DNA of 64,000 nt, from the NCBI GenBank assembly GCA_945947575.1, contig CAMEYM010000001.1, positions 30,582 through 94,581 on the forward strand, given 5' to 3'. The stretch is from Rhizobium sp. Q54. GTDB lineage: Bacteria > Pseudomonadota > Alphaproteobacteria > UBA2966 > CAIVPW01. Below, piece by piece: positions 37,769 through 49,511 of the stretch (positions within the stretch are counted from its first letter, which is position 1; the number at the start of each line of letters is the position of its first letter). Position numbers and translations under genes: made by a program. The notes under the pieces were generated by a model. The model had not been told where the DNA came from and made no database searches. It saw only the letters and a list, made by a program, of their open reading frames with translations.

Positions 37769-40700
37769 CCAAGCAGCACACCGCGCGACCTAAGGCGACG
37801 CTCGATCAGTCGGCGGCGTCGCACCCACGCGTCTCGTCGTGGGTGACGGCGTCCGCCGGCACCGGCAAGACCCAGGTGCTCACCGACCGCGTCCTGCGGC
37901 TGCTTCTCGCGGACGCGAGGCCGGGCGCCATCTTGTGCCTCACCTTCACCCGTGCCGCTGCGGCGGTGATGAAGGCACGCGTCACCACGGCACTCGCCAA
38001 GTGGGCCACCGCGCCCGACGACGTCCTGCAAGAAGACATCCGCCGCATGCGCTACGGCGAGGCGGCGACAGCGGCCGAGGTCGCCAAGGCGCGGCGGCTG
38101 TTCGCCGATGTCCTCGACGCACCGGGCGGGCTGCGCATCGTCACCATTCACGCGTTCTGCGAATCGCTGCTGGCGCGCTTTCCCATCGAAAGCGGCGTGG
38201 CGCCGCACTTCCAGGTGATGGACGAGCGCACTGCCGCCGAGCACCTGGAAGAGGCGCGCGACCACGTGTTGGAGCGCGCCCGCCAGGACGAGAGTCTGGC
38301 GACGCGCATCGGCGGCGTTACCGCCCGCGTCAACGAGCAGCGCTTTGGCGAACTCATGGCCGAGCTTGCCAAGCAGCGCGCCCGCGTCGGGCCCCTGGTC
38401 GACCCGAATCTAAACGCCGGGCTCGCCCGCATTCGCGCGTGCCTGTTATTGGAAGAGGGCGAGACGGCGGACAGCGTTCTGGCGGCGGCGTGCGCCGAGA
38501 GCGCCTTCGATGCGCTCGGTCTCGAAGGAGCCTGCCGCGAGCTCGCCAAGGGCGCCAAGACCTACATGGCCCGCGGCGCGCTGATCCGGTCGTGGCTCAC
38601 CGCCGAGGTCGCGGGGCGCTCGGCGCGCTGGTCCGAATACCGGCACGCCTATTTCCAGAAGAGCAAACCCGCCGAGCAATACGCCGACCTGATCGCCAAG
38701 AAGGCGGCCGACGCGATGCCGCACGTCGAGCGCGCCCTGCGGCGAGAGGCCGAACGGATCGCGGCCGTGGTCGAGCGCCTGAACAAGGTCGAGGTGTACG
38801 AGGCGACCGCGTGCCTGCTCGCCTTCGGCGTCGAGCTGCTGGAGGAGTACCGGCGCGGCAAGCTGCGCCACGCGCTGCTCGACTACGATGACCTCATCCT
38901 CAAGACCATCGATCTGCTGGAGCGCGAGGGCGTGGCACCGTGGGTGCTCTACAAGCTCGACGGTGGCATCGACCACATCCTGATCGACGAGGCACAGGAC
39001 ACCAATCCGGGCCAGTGGCGCGTCATTCAGGCGATCGCGGGCGAGTTCTTCGCCGGCAAGGGCGCCTACGACGAGCGGCAGAACGGCGCCGCGCCGCGCA
39101 CGGTGTTCGCGGTCGGCGACGCCAAGCAGTCCATCTACAGCTTCCTGCAGGCCGACCCCCATGCGTTCCAGGACATGAAGCACTACTTCGCGCAGCGGGT
39201 CACCGCTGTCGAGGAGGACTGGAAGCCGCAGGACCTGTTCAACTCGTTCCGCTCCGTCGAGTCCGTGCTGAAGGCGGTCGACTTCGTCTTCGCCGAAGGA
39301 CCGGCCCGCGATGGCGTGGTGCCGTCGGACCAGCCCGCGATCCGTCACGTTGCCAGCCGCCGCGGCCAAGCGGGCTACGTCGAGCTGTGGCAGGAAGTGC
39401 GCGAGGAGGACCCGCCGGAAGCGCTTGCATGGGACCCGCCGCGCGAGCAGCAGCACCGCCACTCCGCCACCGCCATCGTCGCAGAGCGCATCGCGCGCAC
39501 CGTGCGGGAGTGGATCGGCACCGAGTTCCTGCCGGCGCGGGGACGCACCGTGCGTGCCGAGGACATCCTGATCCTGGTGCAGCGCCGCGGCACCTTCGTC
39601 GAGGAAGTCATTCGTGCCCTCAAGACCAAGAACGTGCCGGTCGCGGGCACCGACCGCATGCTCATCACCGAGCAATTGCCGGTGCAGGACCTGATGGCAC
39701 TCGGCGCGTTCGCGCTGCTGCCCGGCGACAGCCTCAATCTTGCCGCCGTGCTCAAGGGTCCGCTCGTCGGGCTGTCCGAGCAGGCGCTCTACGACCTCGC
39801 CGTCGACCGCACGGGGTCGCTATGGGAGGTGCTGCGCGCGCGCGCCGCCGAGCGGGCGGACTTCACGGCGGCGCACAAGTTCCTGAGCGGCATCTTGGGC
39901 CGCGCCGACTACGCCACGCCGCATGCGTTCTACGCCAACCTGCTTGCCACCGGGGGCCGGCGGGCGATCCTCTCTCGCCTCGGCCTCGAGGCGAACGATC
40001 CCATCGACGAGTTCCTCGCCCGGGCGCTCGAGTACGAGCAGGCGCACGCACCGTCGCTGCAGGGCTTCCTCGACTGGATCGGCCGCGGCCAGGTGGTCGT
40101 CGCCCGTGACCTCGAGGTCGGGCGCGACGAGGTGCGCGTGCTCACGGTGCACGGCGCCAAGGGTCTGCAGGCGCCGATCGTGTTCCTGCCCGACACGTTC
40201 TTCATCGGCCAGGGCGAGCCGCTGATCTACTGGCGCAAGCAAGACGCCACCGATGTACTGCTGTGGATGCACCTCGCCAAGAATGCCGACGCGGTTCTGA
40301 CCGCCGAGCGCGAAGCCGCCAAGCGCCAGCGCGAGGAGGAGCATCACCGGCTGCTCTACGTTGCGATGACGCGCGCCGAGGATCGCCTCATCGTGTGCGG
40401 CTTCGCGCCGAAGAAGCCGAAGAGCGGCGAGAGCAAGCGTGAGGCGCGCACCTGGTACCATCTGATCGCCGAAGGCCTCACCCGCATGGGCGCAGGCATC
40501 CCGCACGGTCCGGACGTCTTGCGCTGGGAAAACGCCCAGACCGAGCTGCCCGACGGCGGCAAGGGAGAGGATGCGGCGGCCCAAGGGGCGCCACCGCTGC
40601 CCGCGTGGGCGCACCGCGCCGCCCCGGCCGAACCGGCGCCCAAGAGCCCGCTGACGCCGAGCCGTCCCAGCGGCATGGAGCCTCCGGCCTACTCCCCGCT

Positions 40701-41223
40701 CACCGGCGCCGCCGACAACGCCGGCATCCGCCGTGGTGTGCTGATTCATCGCCTGCTCCAGCTGCTGCCGCAGCTGCCTCCGGACGCGCGCACGGTGGCC
40801 GCGCAGCGGTTCCTCGCCGCGAACGCTGCCGAGTTCGCCGCTGCGGCGCGCGAGGAGATGGCGAGCGCGACCCTCGCCGTGATTGAGGAGCCGTCGTTCG
40901 CGCACCTGTTCGGTCCGAACAGCCGCGCCGAAGTGCCCCTCGTCGGTGCGGTGCGCCTGGGCAAGGATCACGAGGCCGTGCTGGCCGGGCAGATCGATCG
41001 TCTCGTGGTTGGGGAGAAGGACGTCCTCATCGTCGACTACAAGACCCATCGTCCGGCGCCGCAAGATCTGGCCGGAGTACCGCCGATCTATCGCCAACAG
41101 ATGGCGGCCTATCGCGCCGCCCTCGCGGCGATATACCCCGGGCGGACGATTCGCTGCGCGCTTCTGTGGACCGATGGGCCGCGCCTCATGGAGCTGCCGG
41201 CGGCGCAATTCACTAGTGTCTAA
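37765..41223 (+). CDS. addA: Double-strand break repair helicase AddA
   Basis: VTASAGTGKTQVLTDRVLRLLL, ILIDEAQDTNPGQW, AVGDAKQSIYSF, LTVHGAKGLQAPIVFLPDT, LLYVAMTRAEDRLIVCG, LIVDYKTHR; GTG start. Confidence 0.96.
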   Translation: MTKQHTARPKATLDQSAASHPRVSSWVTASAGTGKTQVLTDRVLRLLLADARPGAILCLTFTRAAAAVMKARVTTALAKWATAPDDVLQEDIRRMRYGEAATAAEVAKARRLFADVLDAPGGLRIVTIHAFCESLLARFPIESGVAPHFQVMDERTAAEHLEEARDHVLERARQDESLATRIGGVTARVNEQRFGELMAELAKQRARVGPLVDPNLNAGLARIRACLLLEEGETADSVLAAACAESAFDALGLEGACRELAKGAKTYMARGALIRSWLTAEVAGRSARWSEYRHAYFQKSKPAEQYADLIAKKAADAMPHVERALRREAERIAAVVERLNKVEVYEATACLLAFGVELLEEYRRGKLRHALLDYDDLILKTIDLLEREGVAPWVLYKLDGGIDHILIDEAQDTNPGQWRVIQAIAGEFFAGKGAYDERQNGAAPRTVFAVGDAKQSIYSFLQADPHAFQDMKHYFAQRVTAVEEDWKPQDLFNSFRSVESVLKAVDFVFAEGPARDGVVPSDQPAIRHVASRRGQAGYVELWQEVREEDPPEALAWDPPREQQHRHSATAIVAERIARTVREWIGTEFLPARGRTVRAEDILILVQRRGTFVEEVIRALKTKNVPVAGTDRMLITEQLPVQDLMALGAFALLPGDSLNLAAVLKGPLVGLSEQALYDLAVDRTGSLWEVLRARAAERADFTAAHKFLSGILGRADYATPHAFYANLLATGGRRAILSRLGLEANDPIDEFLARALEYEQAHAPSLQGFLDWIGRGQVVVARDLEVGRDEVRVLTVHGAKGLQAPIVFLPDTFFIGQGEPLIYWRKQDATDVLLWMHLAKNADAVLTAEREAAKRQREEEHHRLLYVAMTRAEDRLIVCGFAPKKPKSGESKREARTWYHLIAEGLTRMGAGIPHGPDVLRWENAQTELPDGGKGEDAAAQGAPPLPAWAHRAAPAEPAPKSPLTPSRPSGMEPPAYSPLTGAADNAGIRRGVLIHRLLQLLPQLPPDARTVAAQRFLAANAAEFAAAAREEMASATLAVIEEPSFAHLFGPNSRAEVPLVGAVRLGKDHEAVLAGQIDRLVVGEKDVLIVDYKTHRPAPQDLAGVPPIYRQQMAAYRAALAAIYPGRTIRCALLWTDGPRLMELPAAQFTSV

Positions 41224-41331
41224 AGGCTGCAGTCCGCGACCTTGACGATGGGGGGTGGCCTCCCTACTTTTGTGCACACGCCTCCGCGATGGCTACCGCC
41301 GCGCGGGGGCGCTTGATCCTAGGAGCGCACC

Positions 41332-41667
41332 ATGAGCCAGGCCACCAGCGACGACACCTTCGATGCCGATGTGCTTGGCAGCAAGAAGCCCGTGCTCGTC
41401 GACTATTGGGCTGAGTGGTGCGGGCCGTGCTTGCAGATCGCTCCGGCGCTCGAAGAGATTGCCAAGGAGTTCGACGGCAAGCTGACCGTGGCCAAGCTCA
41501 ACATCGACGATCACCCGATGACGCCGACCAAGTACGGCGTGCGCGGCATCCCGACGTTGATGCTGTTCAAGGACGGTCAGGTCGCGGCGACCATGGTCGG
41601 CGCTCGCCCCAAGGGCAAGCTGGTCGAGTGGATCAACTCGGTTATCGGCCCTGCGGCTGTCGCGTAA
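41332..41667 (+). CDS. trxA: Thioredoxin
   Basis: [37 protein letters not shown]. Confidence 0.96.
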   Translation: MSQATSDDTFDADVLGSKKPVLVDYWAEWCGPCLQIAPALEEIAKEFDGKLTVAKLNIDDHPMTPTKYGVRGIPTLMLFKDGQVAATMVGARPKGKLVEWINSVIGPAAVA

Positions 41668-41920
41668 GCCTGCCGTCGCCTAACCGTCTCGCGAGCTTAG
41701 CACCCCCACCCCTGTCGCGCGGAACGCGCGCCCCTTGATTTGAGGGCGCGCCTCTGGCGCGGCGCGCGCTCCTCACGGGGCGCGCCGGGAACCTGTCTGC
41801 GATCGAGCTCCTCCCGCCATCCTGGGAGCTCGGCGGGTCATTGGCCTGCACGCGGATTGCGTTGTCCCCGGTCGACGCGCGCCTTGGACGCGTGCTGGCG
41901 CCGGGTGGGGGTGCGATGAC

Positions 41921-43261
41921 CTATTTGGAGAGGTCGCGGCCGTCGGCCTCGAGGATGTGGCCGGTGAGGTAAAGGGAGCCGGTAATCAGCACGCGTGCCG
42001 GGGGGCCCTTGTCGGTCGCCGACGCAGCCTGCTCGTAGGCGTCCGCCAGCGACTTTGCCGCCTTCGCCTTGATGCCGGCCTTGGCTGCTGCGGCGGCCAG
42101 CTCCTTCGCCGGGATGCTCGCCTCCTGGCCCGGCACGTCCACCGTCACCAGCGCCTGCACGTGCGGCGCCAGCGGCTTGAAGTAGCTGACCGCGTCCTTG
42201 GTGTTGATCATGCCGACGATCAGCACCAGCGGCTTCGGCGACTTCTTCTTCCACTCGGCAAAGGTCTCGGCCAGAGCGGCCGCGGCGCCCGGATTATGCG
42301 CGCCGTCCACCCACAGCTCGGTGCCCTGGTTGAAGTTCTTGATGAGCTTGCCGTCGTCGATGCGCTGCAGCCGCCCCGGCCACTTCACGTCGCGCAAGGC
42401 CTCGGTCAGCGCGTAATGGCCGACCATGTACTCGCCGAGCTGGTCGACGGCGGTCACCGCGAGGCCGGCGTTGAGCAGCTGATGCGGCCCGGCGAGTCCC
42501 GGCACCGGCAGGCGCTCGTAGGTGAGTGTCGGCACCTTCACATGGATCTTGTCGTCCTCGTGCTCTGAGCGCCGCACCGACCAGTCGCGGCCGTGCAGGA
42601 TGAGCTTCTTGACACCGACTTCCTCGGCGCGCTTCTCGATGGCGGCAAGCGCCGCCGGCTCTTGCGGCCCGATCACCGCGACGACGTTCGGCTTAAGGAT
42701 GCCCGCCTTCTCCGCGGCGATACCGGCGAGATCGTCGCCGAGGAAGGCGACGTGGTCGATGGACACGGGAGTGATGACGGATAGGCGCGTCTTCGGAATG
42801 ACGTTGGTGGCGTCGAGGCGGCCGCCCAGACCTACCTCGAGGATGACCGCTTCGGCGGGCGCGCGCGAGAACGCGAGGAACGCCGCCGCCGTGGTGATCT
42901 CGAAGAAGGTGATCGGATCGCCCTCGTTGACCTTCTCGACCTCGTCGAGCACCGCGACCAGCTCTTCCTCCGTGATCAGCGACGAGACGGAGGCGCGCCG
43001 GGCGAGGCGGATACGCTCGTGGAAGCGCACCAGGTGCGGCGACGTATAGGTGTGCACGCGCTTGCCGGTCGCCTCCAGCGCGCCGCGGATGTACTGCACC
43101 ACGGAGCCCTTGCCGTTGGTGCCGGCGACGTGGATGACCGGCGCCAGGCGCTGCTCGGGGTTGCCGAGCTTGTCGAGCAGGCGCTGGATGCGATCCAGCG
43201 AAAGGTCAATCTTCTTGGGATGGAGCGCAGCCAAGCGCTCCAGGACTTCGTTGCTGGCCAT
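41921..43261 (-). CDS. folC: Bifunctional folylpolyglutamate/dihydrofolate synthase
   Basis: HVAGTNGKGSVVQYIRGALEATG, EVGLGGRLDATNVI, WVDGAHNPGAAAAL. Confidence 0.95.
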   Translation of the reverse strand: MASNEVLERLAALHPKKIDLSLDRIQRLLDKLGNPEQRLAPVIHVAGTNGKGSVVQYIRGALEATGKRVHTYTSPHLVRFHERIRLARRASVSSLITEEELVAVLDEVEKVNEGDPITFFEITTAAAFLAFSRAPAEAVILEVGLGGRLDATNVIPKTRLSVITPVSIDHVAFLGDDLAGIAAEKAGILKPNVVAVIGPQEPAALAAIEKRAEEVGVKKLILHGRDWSVRRSEHEDDKIHVKVPTLTYERLPVPGLAGPHQLLNAGLAVTAVDQLGEYMVGHYALTEALRDVKWPGRLQRIDDGKLIKNFNQGTELWVDGAHNPGAAAALAETFAEWKKKSPKPLVLIVGMINTKDAVSYFKPLAPHVQALVTVDVPGQEASIPAKELAAAAAKAGIKAKAAKSLADAYEQAASATDKGPPARVLITGSLYLTGHILEADGRDLSK

Positions 43262-43271
43262 GGGGGCTAGA

Positions 43272-44234
43272 CTATTCGGCGGCGCGTTTCAGGTCGCTGT
43301 CTTCGTTGGCGCTATCGCCGCGAAAGACCGAGGGCGGGCTGAACGGAATGGCGATGGTGCCGTCCGCGTCGCTCGCCTCGCCACGCTTCTTGTTCATCAG
43401 CAGGTCGATGACGCGGATTAGCGTGTCGCGCAGTTCGCGGCGGTGCACAACCATGTCGACCATGCCGTGGTCCAAGAGGTACTCGGACTTCTGGAAGCCG
43501 GCGGGGAGCTTTTCCTTGATGGTGTTCTCGATGACGCGCGGGCCGGTGAAGGCGATCAGCGCGCCCGGCTCGGCGATGGCGATGTCACCCAGCATCGCGA
43601 ACGACGCGGTGACGCCGCCGGTGGTCGGATCAGTCAGCACGACGATGTAGGGCAGGCCGGCGTCGCGCACCATGCTGGCCGCGACGATCGTGCGCGGCAT
43701 CTGCATGAGCGACAGGATGCCTTCCTGCATGCGCGCGCCGCCCGAAGCGGACAGCGCGATCAGCGGCGCCTTGCGCGCCACGGCTTCGCGCGCTGCGGTC
43801 ACCAGCGCCTCGCCGCCCGCCATGCCGAGCGAGCCGCCGAGGAAAGCAAAATTCTGCGCGGCCACGACGACTTCGTTGCGGCCCATGGTGCCGCGCGCCA
43901 CCAGAATGGCATCGTCGTCACCGGTCTTGGCGCGGTTCTCCTTGAGGCGCTCGGAGTAGCGCTTGGCGTCGCGGAACTTGAGGGGGTCGGCGACGACGCT
44001 GGAGACCGCGATCTGCTCGTACTCGCCGCGATCGAACAGGCTCTTCAGGCGGTCGCGCACGCCGAGGCGCATGTGATGCTCGCAATGCGGGCACACCGAG
44101 AGGTTGGCCACCAGGTCGCGGTGGAACACCATCTTCTCGCAGCCGGTGCACTTCTCCCACAGGTTCTCCGGCAGCTCGCGCTTGCGCACGAGGGAGCGGA
44201 TGGTGGGGCGAACGAAGTTGGTCAGCCAGTTCAT
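43272..44234 (-). CDS. accD: Acetyl-CoA carboxylase carboxyltransferase subunit beta
   Basis: Zn-ribbon CTGC...[61 protein letters not shown]. Confidence 0.97.
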   Translation of the reverse strand: MNWLTNFVRPTIRSLVRKRELPENLWEKCTGCEKMVFHRDLVANLSVCPHCEHHMRLGVRDRLKSLFDRGEYEQIAVSSVVADPLKFRDAKRYSERLKENRAKTGDDDAILVARGTMGRNEVVVAAQNFAFLGGSLGMAGGEALVTAAREAVARKAPLIALSASGGARMQEGILSLMQMPRTIVAASMVRDAGLPYIVVLTDPTTGGVTASFAMLGDIAIAEPGALIAFTGPRVIENTIKEKLPAGFQKSEYLLDHGMVDMVVHRRELRDTLIRVIDLLMNKKRGEASDADGTIAIPFSPPSVFRGDSANEDSDLKRAAE

Positions 44235-44248
44235 GCGAACCTCATGAG

Positions 44249-45087
44249 CTACTGCCTGGACGCACGCCGCACGCCCCCCGCGAGCTCGCGGGTGAGCGCC
44301 GCTGCGCTGGCCACGATTTCCGCTGGTTTCTTACCCCCGGCGGCGGCCTCTCCGATGCAGTCTACCAAAGCCGAGCCCACCACGGCAGCGTCCGCGACGC
44401 GAGCAATGGCCTCGGCCTGGCTGGCGGTGCGAATGCCGAAGCCCACCGCCACCGGCAGGGGGGTCTTGGCCTTCAGGCGCTGGACGGCCGCCGCGACCGC
44501 CGCGGGGTCGACCGCCCCCACCCCGGTAATGCCCGCGAGAGACACGTAGTACAGGAATCCGGAGGTGTTCTGCAGCACCTTGGGCAGGCGCTTGGCATCG
44601 GTGGTCGGGGTCGCCAGGCGGATGAACGAGAGCCCGACGGCGCGGGTGGGGAGGGCCAGCTCCTGGTCCTCCTCGGGTGGCACGTCCACGCAGATGAGGC
44701 CGTCGCATCCGGCCGCCTTCGCGTCCTTCAGGAACGCCGGCACGCCGTACGCATGGATCGGGTTGTAGTAGCCCATCAGCACGACCGGGGTCATTTGGTC
44801 GGTTTTGCGGAACTGCGTCAGCATGGCGAGCGTCTTCTTGACCGTCACGCCGGCCTTCAGCGCACGCAAGTTGGCGCGCTGGATGGCGGGGCCGTCGGCC
44901 ATCGGGTCGGTGAATGGCATGCCGATCTCGATCAGGTCGGCGCCCGCCGCCGGCAGCGCCTTCAGCACCTCCAGCGACGTCTCCATGTTGGGATCGCCCG
45001 CCGTCAGGAACGTGATCAGTCCGCTGCGCTTCTCGGCCTTCAGCGCTGCGAAGCGTGCCGCGATGCGCGGCTCCCCCGTGGCAACCA

Positions 45088-45088
<1 letters not shown>
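44249..45088 (-). CDS. trpA: Tryptophan synthase alpha chain
   Basis: [61 protein letters not shown]. Confidence 0.96.
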
Positions 45089-46302
<1,214 letters not shown>

Positions 46303-46304
46303 CG

Positions 46305-46943
46305 CTAGAGCGCGCGGACTATCTTCAGGAATTCTGCAATCCGTTCGGGACTCTTGTGCCCGGGCTTGTCCTCGACGCCGGAGGATACGTCCACCGCGGC
46401 CGCTCCGCTCGCCTTCACCGCCTGGGCGACGTTGGCGGCGGTCAACCCACCGGACAACATCCACGGCTTGCGCCATTTGGTGCCGGTCAGGAGCTTCCAG
46501 TCGAACGACGTGGCGTTGCCGCCGGGAAGCGATCCGCTTGTAGGCGGTTTGGCATCGAACAGCAACCAATCGGCCACGCCCTCGTAGGCCTTGGCCGCCG
46601 TTACGTCCGCCGCGTCGCCGATGGATATGGCCTTCATCACCGGCCGGCCGGTGCGCGTGCGGATCGTCTCGACGCGCTGCGGCGTTTCGGCGCCGTGTAG
46701 TTGGATGACTTCGATCGGCACCTGGGCCAGCACGCGCTCGAGCTGCGGATCGGTCGGATCGACGAACACGCCGACTCGTTGCACGCTCTCCGCGCGCCCG
46801 GCGAGCTTGGCGGCGTCCGGCGTCGCGACGAAGCGCGGCGACTTCTGCACGAACATGAATCCGACGAAGGTGGCGCCACCGGCAACAGCGGCGTCGATCG
46901 CCGCGGCGCTGTTGACGCCGCAGATTTTTGCTTGCACGGGCAT
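46305..46943 (-). CDS. trpF: Phosphoribosylanthranilate isomerase
   Basis: [60 protein letters not shown]. Confidence 0.95.
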   Translation of the reverse strand: MPVQAKICGVNSAAAIDAAVAGGATFVGFMFVQKSPRFVATPDAAKLAGRAESVQRVGVFVDPTDPQLERVLAQVPIEVIQLHGAETPQRVETIRTRTGRPVMKAISIGDAADVTAAKAYEGVADWLLFDAKPPTSGSLPGGNATSFDWKLLTGTKWRKPWMLSGGLTAANVAQAVKASGAAAVDVSSGVEDKPGHKSPERIAEFLKIVRAL

Positions 46944-46947
46944 GGTC

Positions 46948-47694
46948 CTAATGTGCCTTGGCGCGGCGCGCCGCGGCGACTTCATCCCACAGCGCCGCTG
47001 CGGCGCTGCGCGGATCGGGTGCCTCGGTGATGGGGCGGCCGATCACCAGGTAGTCGGCGCCGTTGCGAATGGCGTTGGCGGGCGTGTCCATGCGCTTCTG
47101 ATCTTCGTTCTTGGCGGCGCCGCCGCTGCGCAGTCCTGGCACCAGCAGCAGGAATTCCGGTGATAGCGCGTCGCGTAGCATGCGCACCTCTTGGGGCGAG
47201 CACACGACGCCGTCGCAGCCCGCGTCCTGCGCAAGCTCCGCGAGCGCACGCACGTGCGCGTGCACCGCGCGCTCGACGCCGAGGTCCTTGAGGTCGTTGA
47301 GGTCCAAGCTGGTCAGCATGGTCACGGCGAACACCTTCGGCGGCTTCTCGGCCTCGCGCGCCGCTTTCACTGCTGCTTCCATCATGCCGCGACCGCCGTT
47401 GGTATGGATCGTCGTCAGTGCGACACCCAGCTTAGCCACGCCGCGCATCGCCGCCGCGACCGTGTTCGGAATGTCGTGCAGTTTCAGGTCCAAGAAGATC
47501 GGCAGCCCTTCGCTGGTCATCGCCTTGATGCCGGCGGGACCCTCGGTGGCGAAGAACTCCAACCCGAGCTTGAGGCCGCCGACCGCGCCCTGCACTTGGC
47601 CGGCGAGCTTGCGCGCGGCAGCAAGGCTCGGCGTGTCCACGGCGACGAAGATCGGGTTGGCGACAGTGGTGCCGGCGGTGGCGACGGGACTCAT
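46948..47694 (-). CDS. pyrF: Orotidine 5'-phosphate decarboxylase
   Basis: FLDLKLHDIPNTV, GCDGVVCSPQEV, LLVPGLR, YLVIGRPITEAPDP. Confidence 0.95.
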   Translation of the reverse strand: MSPVATAGTTVANPIFVAVDTPSLAAARKLAGQVQGAVGGLKLGLEFFATEGPAGIKAMTSEGLPIFLDLKLHDIPNTVAAAMRGVAKLGVALTTIHTNGGRGMMEAAVKAAREAEKPPKVFAVTMLTSLDLNDLKDLGVERAVHAHVRALAELAQDAGCDGVVCSPQEVRMLRDALSPEFLLLVPGLRSGGAAKNEDQKRMDTPANAIRNGADYLVIGRPITEAPDPRSAAAALWDEVAAARRAKAH

Positions 47695-48026
47695 GGGCCG
47701 GCCCCCGGAGCGGCGATACGCGGTGCCTGGGTGGCCGAGGGCTGTGCCGTGCGTGCACGGAAGCCCTCGATCTCGCCTTCCAAGTGCTTCACCCGGCGGT
47801 GCAGATCGCGGGCGCGGGCGCGCCAATGGTGCTGGCCGAACCAGGTGGCGACGCCACCGATCATCAGGCCGAAGAACACGGCGCCGATCAGCAACAGGTA
47901 CAGAGGCATCTCCAGGGCGTAGGGCAGGGGCTGGAAGTCGACGAAGGCCGCCTCGCGGTTGTTGACCGCGAACACGGCCATGGCTACCGCAAGCGGCAGG
48001 ATCACCAGCCAGAACAGGAATCGCAC
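47691..48026 (-). CDS. LapA-domain membrane protein
   Basis: Two TM segments; AMAVFAVNNREAAFVDFQPLPYALEMPLYLLLIGAVFFGLMIGG. Confidence 0.85.
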   Translation of the reverse strand: MRFLFWLVILPLAVAMAVFAVNNREAAFVDFQPLPYALEMPLYLLLIGAVFFGLMIGGVATWFGQHHWRARARDLHRRVKHLEGEIEGFRARTAQPSATQAPRIAAPGAGP

Positions 48027-48117
48027 GGCCCCTACTTACATCAACTTTTGCGGCCCGGCACTGGCCGCGGGCCCCAGATTGCGCGCCCGGGCACGCCCAG
48101 GTGCGACGGCCGCAAGC

Positions 48118-48435
48118 TCAGCCGGGGACCTTGGCGCGGGCCGCCGGGGCGGGGCCGTCCGAATTCAGGCGCTGGCGCAGCTCCTTGCCGGTCTTGAAGA
48201 ACGGCACATGCTTCTCGGCCACGTAGACGGCCTCGCCGGTGCGGGGATTGCGCGCCATGCGCGAGGCGCGGCGCTTCACCGAATAGGCGCCGAAGCCACG
48301 CAACTCGACGCGGTCGCCGCGCGCCAAAGCCCGGGAAATCTCGTCGAAGATCGTCGTGACGATCCGCTCGATGTCGCGCTGGAACAGGTGCGGATTCCGC
48401 TCCGCCAGACGCGCGATCAGCTCGGACTTGACCAT
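48118..48435 (-). CDS. ihfB: Integration host factor subunit beta
   Basis: [62 protein letters not shown]. Confidence 0.93.
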   Translation of the reverse strand: MVKSELIARLAERNPHLFQRDIERIVTTIFDEISRALARGDRVELRGFGAYSVKRRASRMARNPRTGEAVYVAEKHVPFFKTGKELRQRLNSDGPAPAARAKVPG

Positions 48436-48476
48436 TCGGGGCCTCCCGCCGGGGCCCCGACCCCTCCGGTCAAGGC

Positions 48477-49388
48477 TTAGCGAAGGCCTTCAGGTTGCCA
48501 GAGCGATATTAGGCCGTCAATCCTAAGTGTTTCAGAAAACAGCGTTTTTCGCACCAGACCGAACACCCCGGTGGGCACGTCGAGGCCGCGGCCGGGCTCG
48601 ATCCGGTCGAGGGGGAGATCCCGGCTGACGTCGCGCGCCTCGGCCAGCCAGACCCGAGCCTCGTCGATCCCGCCGGTGGCGTCGATCAGGTTCAGGGACG
48701 CCGCTTGGCGGCCGGTGTAGATGCGGCCATCGGACAGCTGCAGGGCGGCGGCTGGGGCCAATCCGCGGCGCTGCACCACCAGCTCCACGAACCAGCGGTA
48801 GGTGTCGTCCACGACTGCCTGGATGGCCGCCCGCGCCGCCGGCGTGATCGGCTCGAACGGGTTCGGCTGGTCCTTGAGCGGCGCGCTCTTGATCAGGGTC
48901 GGCGTGACGCCGAGCTTCTGCATGGTTCCGCTCAGGTCGAAGGTCTGCAGGACCACGCCGATCGATCCGGTGATGGAGTTCTCGCGGGCGATAATGCGAT
49001 CCGTGGCAAGCGCCACCATGTAGGCCGCTGAGGCGCCGGTGCCGGCGATGATCGCCACCACCGGCTTGGTCGCCGCCAACTCCCGCACCGCGCGATAGAG
49101 CTCTTCACCGGCGACCACGGTGCCGCCGGGGCTATCGATGCGCAGGATGATCGCCTTGACCGAATCGTCGGCGCCGAGCCGCGCCAGCGTACGCAGGCGT
49201 TCTTCGTCGTTGAGGATGACGCCGTCGATTTCGATCTGCGCGATGCGATCGCCAAGAGAGATGCGGTCGTCGTCCCACACCAGGAATCCGACCGCGCCGA
49301 TCGCGATCACCACGGCGAGCAGGCGCCAGAAGACGAGACGGCGCTTCAAGCGGCGGCGGTCGGCAATTGCGTCGGCGTCGAGCGACAT
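48477..49388 (-). CDS. sppA: Signal peptide peptidase SppA
   Basis: [51 protein letters not shown]. Confidence 0.92.
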   Translation of the reverse strand: MSLDADAIADRRRLKRRLVFWRLLAVVIAIGAVGFLVWDDDRISLGDRIAQIEIDGVILNDEERLRTLARLGADDSVKAIILRIDSPGGTVVAGEELYRAVRELAATKPVVAIIAGTGASAAYMVALATDRIIARENSITGSIGVVLQTFDLSGTMQKLGVTPTLIKSAPLKDQPNPFEPITPAARAAIQAVVDDTYRWFVELVVQRRGLAPAAALQLSDGRIYTGRQAASLNLIDATGGIDEARVWLAEARDVSRDLPLDRIEPGRGLDVPTGVFGLVRKTLFSETLRIDGLISLWQPEGLR

Positions 49389-49405
49389 GAGCTTGGCCCT
49401 AACAA

Positions 49406-49481
49406 TAACCCCTCGACGTCGCGCGTGTCGCGCGCCGGGCGCGCGGAGCGCGCCTTCGGCACGACGGCCGTCGAGGGGTTA
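49406..49481. repeat. 76-bp MITE/REP-like compound inverted repeat
   Basis: TAACCCCTCGACG(49406-49418)/CGTCGAGGGGTTA(49469-49481), 13-bp perfect arms; contains the 28-nt repeat at 49438-49465. Confidence 0.6.
49438..49465. repeat. Dispersed GC-rich hairpin repeat, copy 2
   Basis: GGCGCGCGGAGCGCGCCTTCGGCACGAC; one mismatch (in the hairpin loop) versus 1714-1741. Confidence 0.7.
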
Positions 49482-49511
49482 CTAGCGTTAACAGCGAATG
49501 TCGCCAGAGGG

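Noticed and set aside
35837-41277. Large minus-strand ORFs opposite addB/addA
   Set aside because: Shadow ORFs; AddA/AddB motifs are complete on the plus strand.
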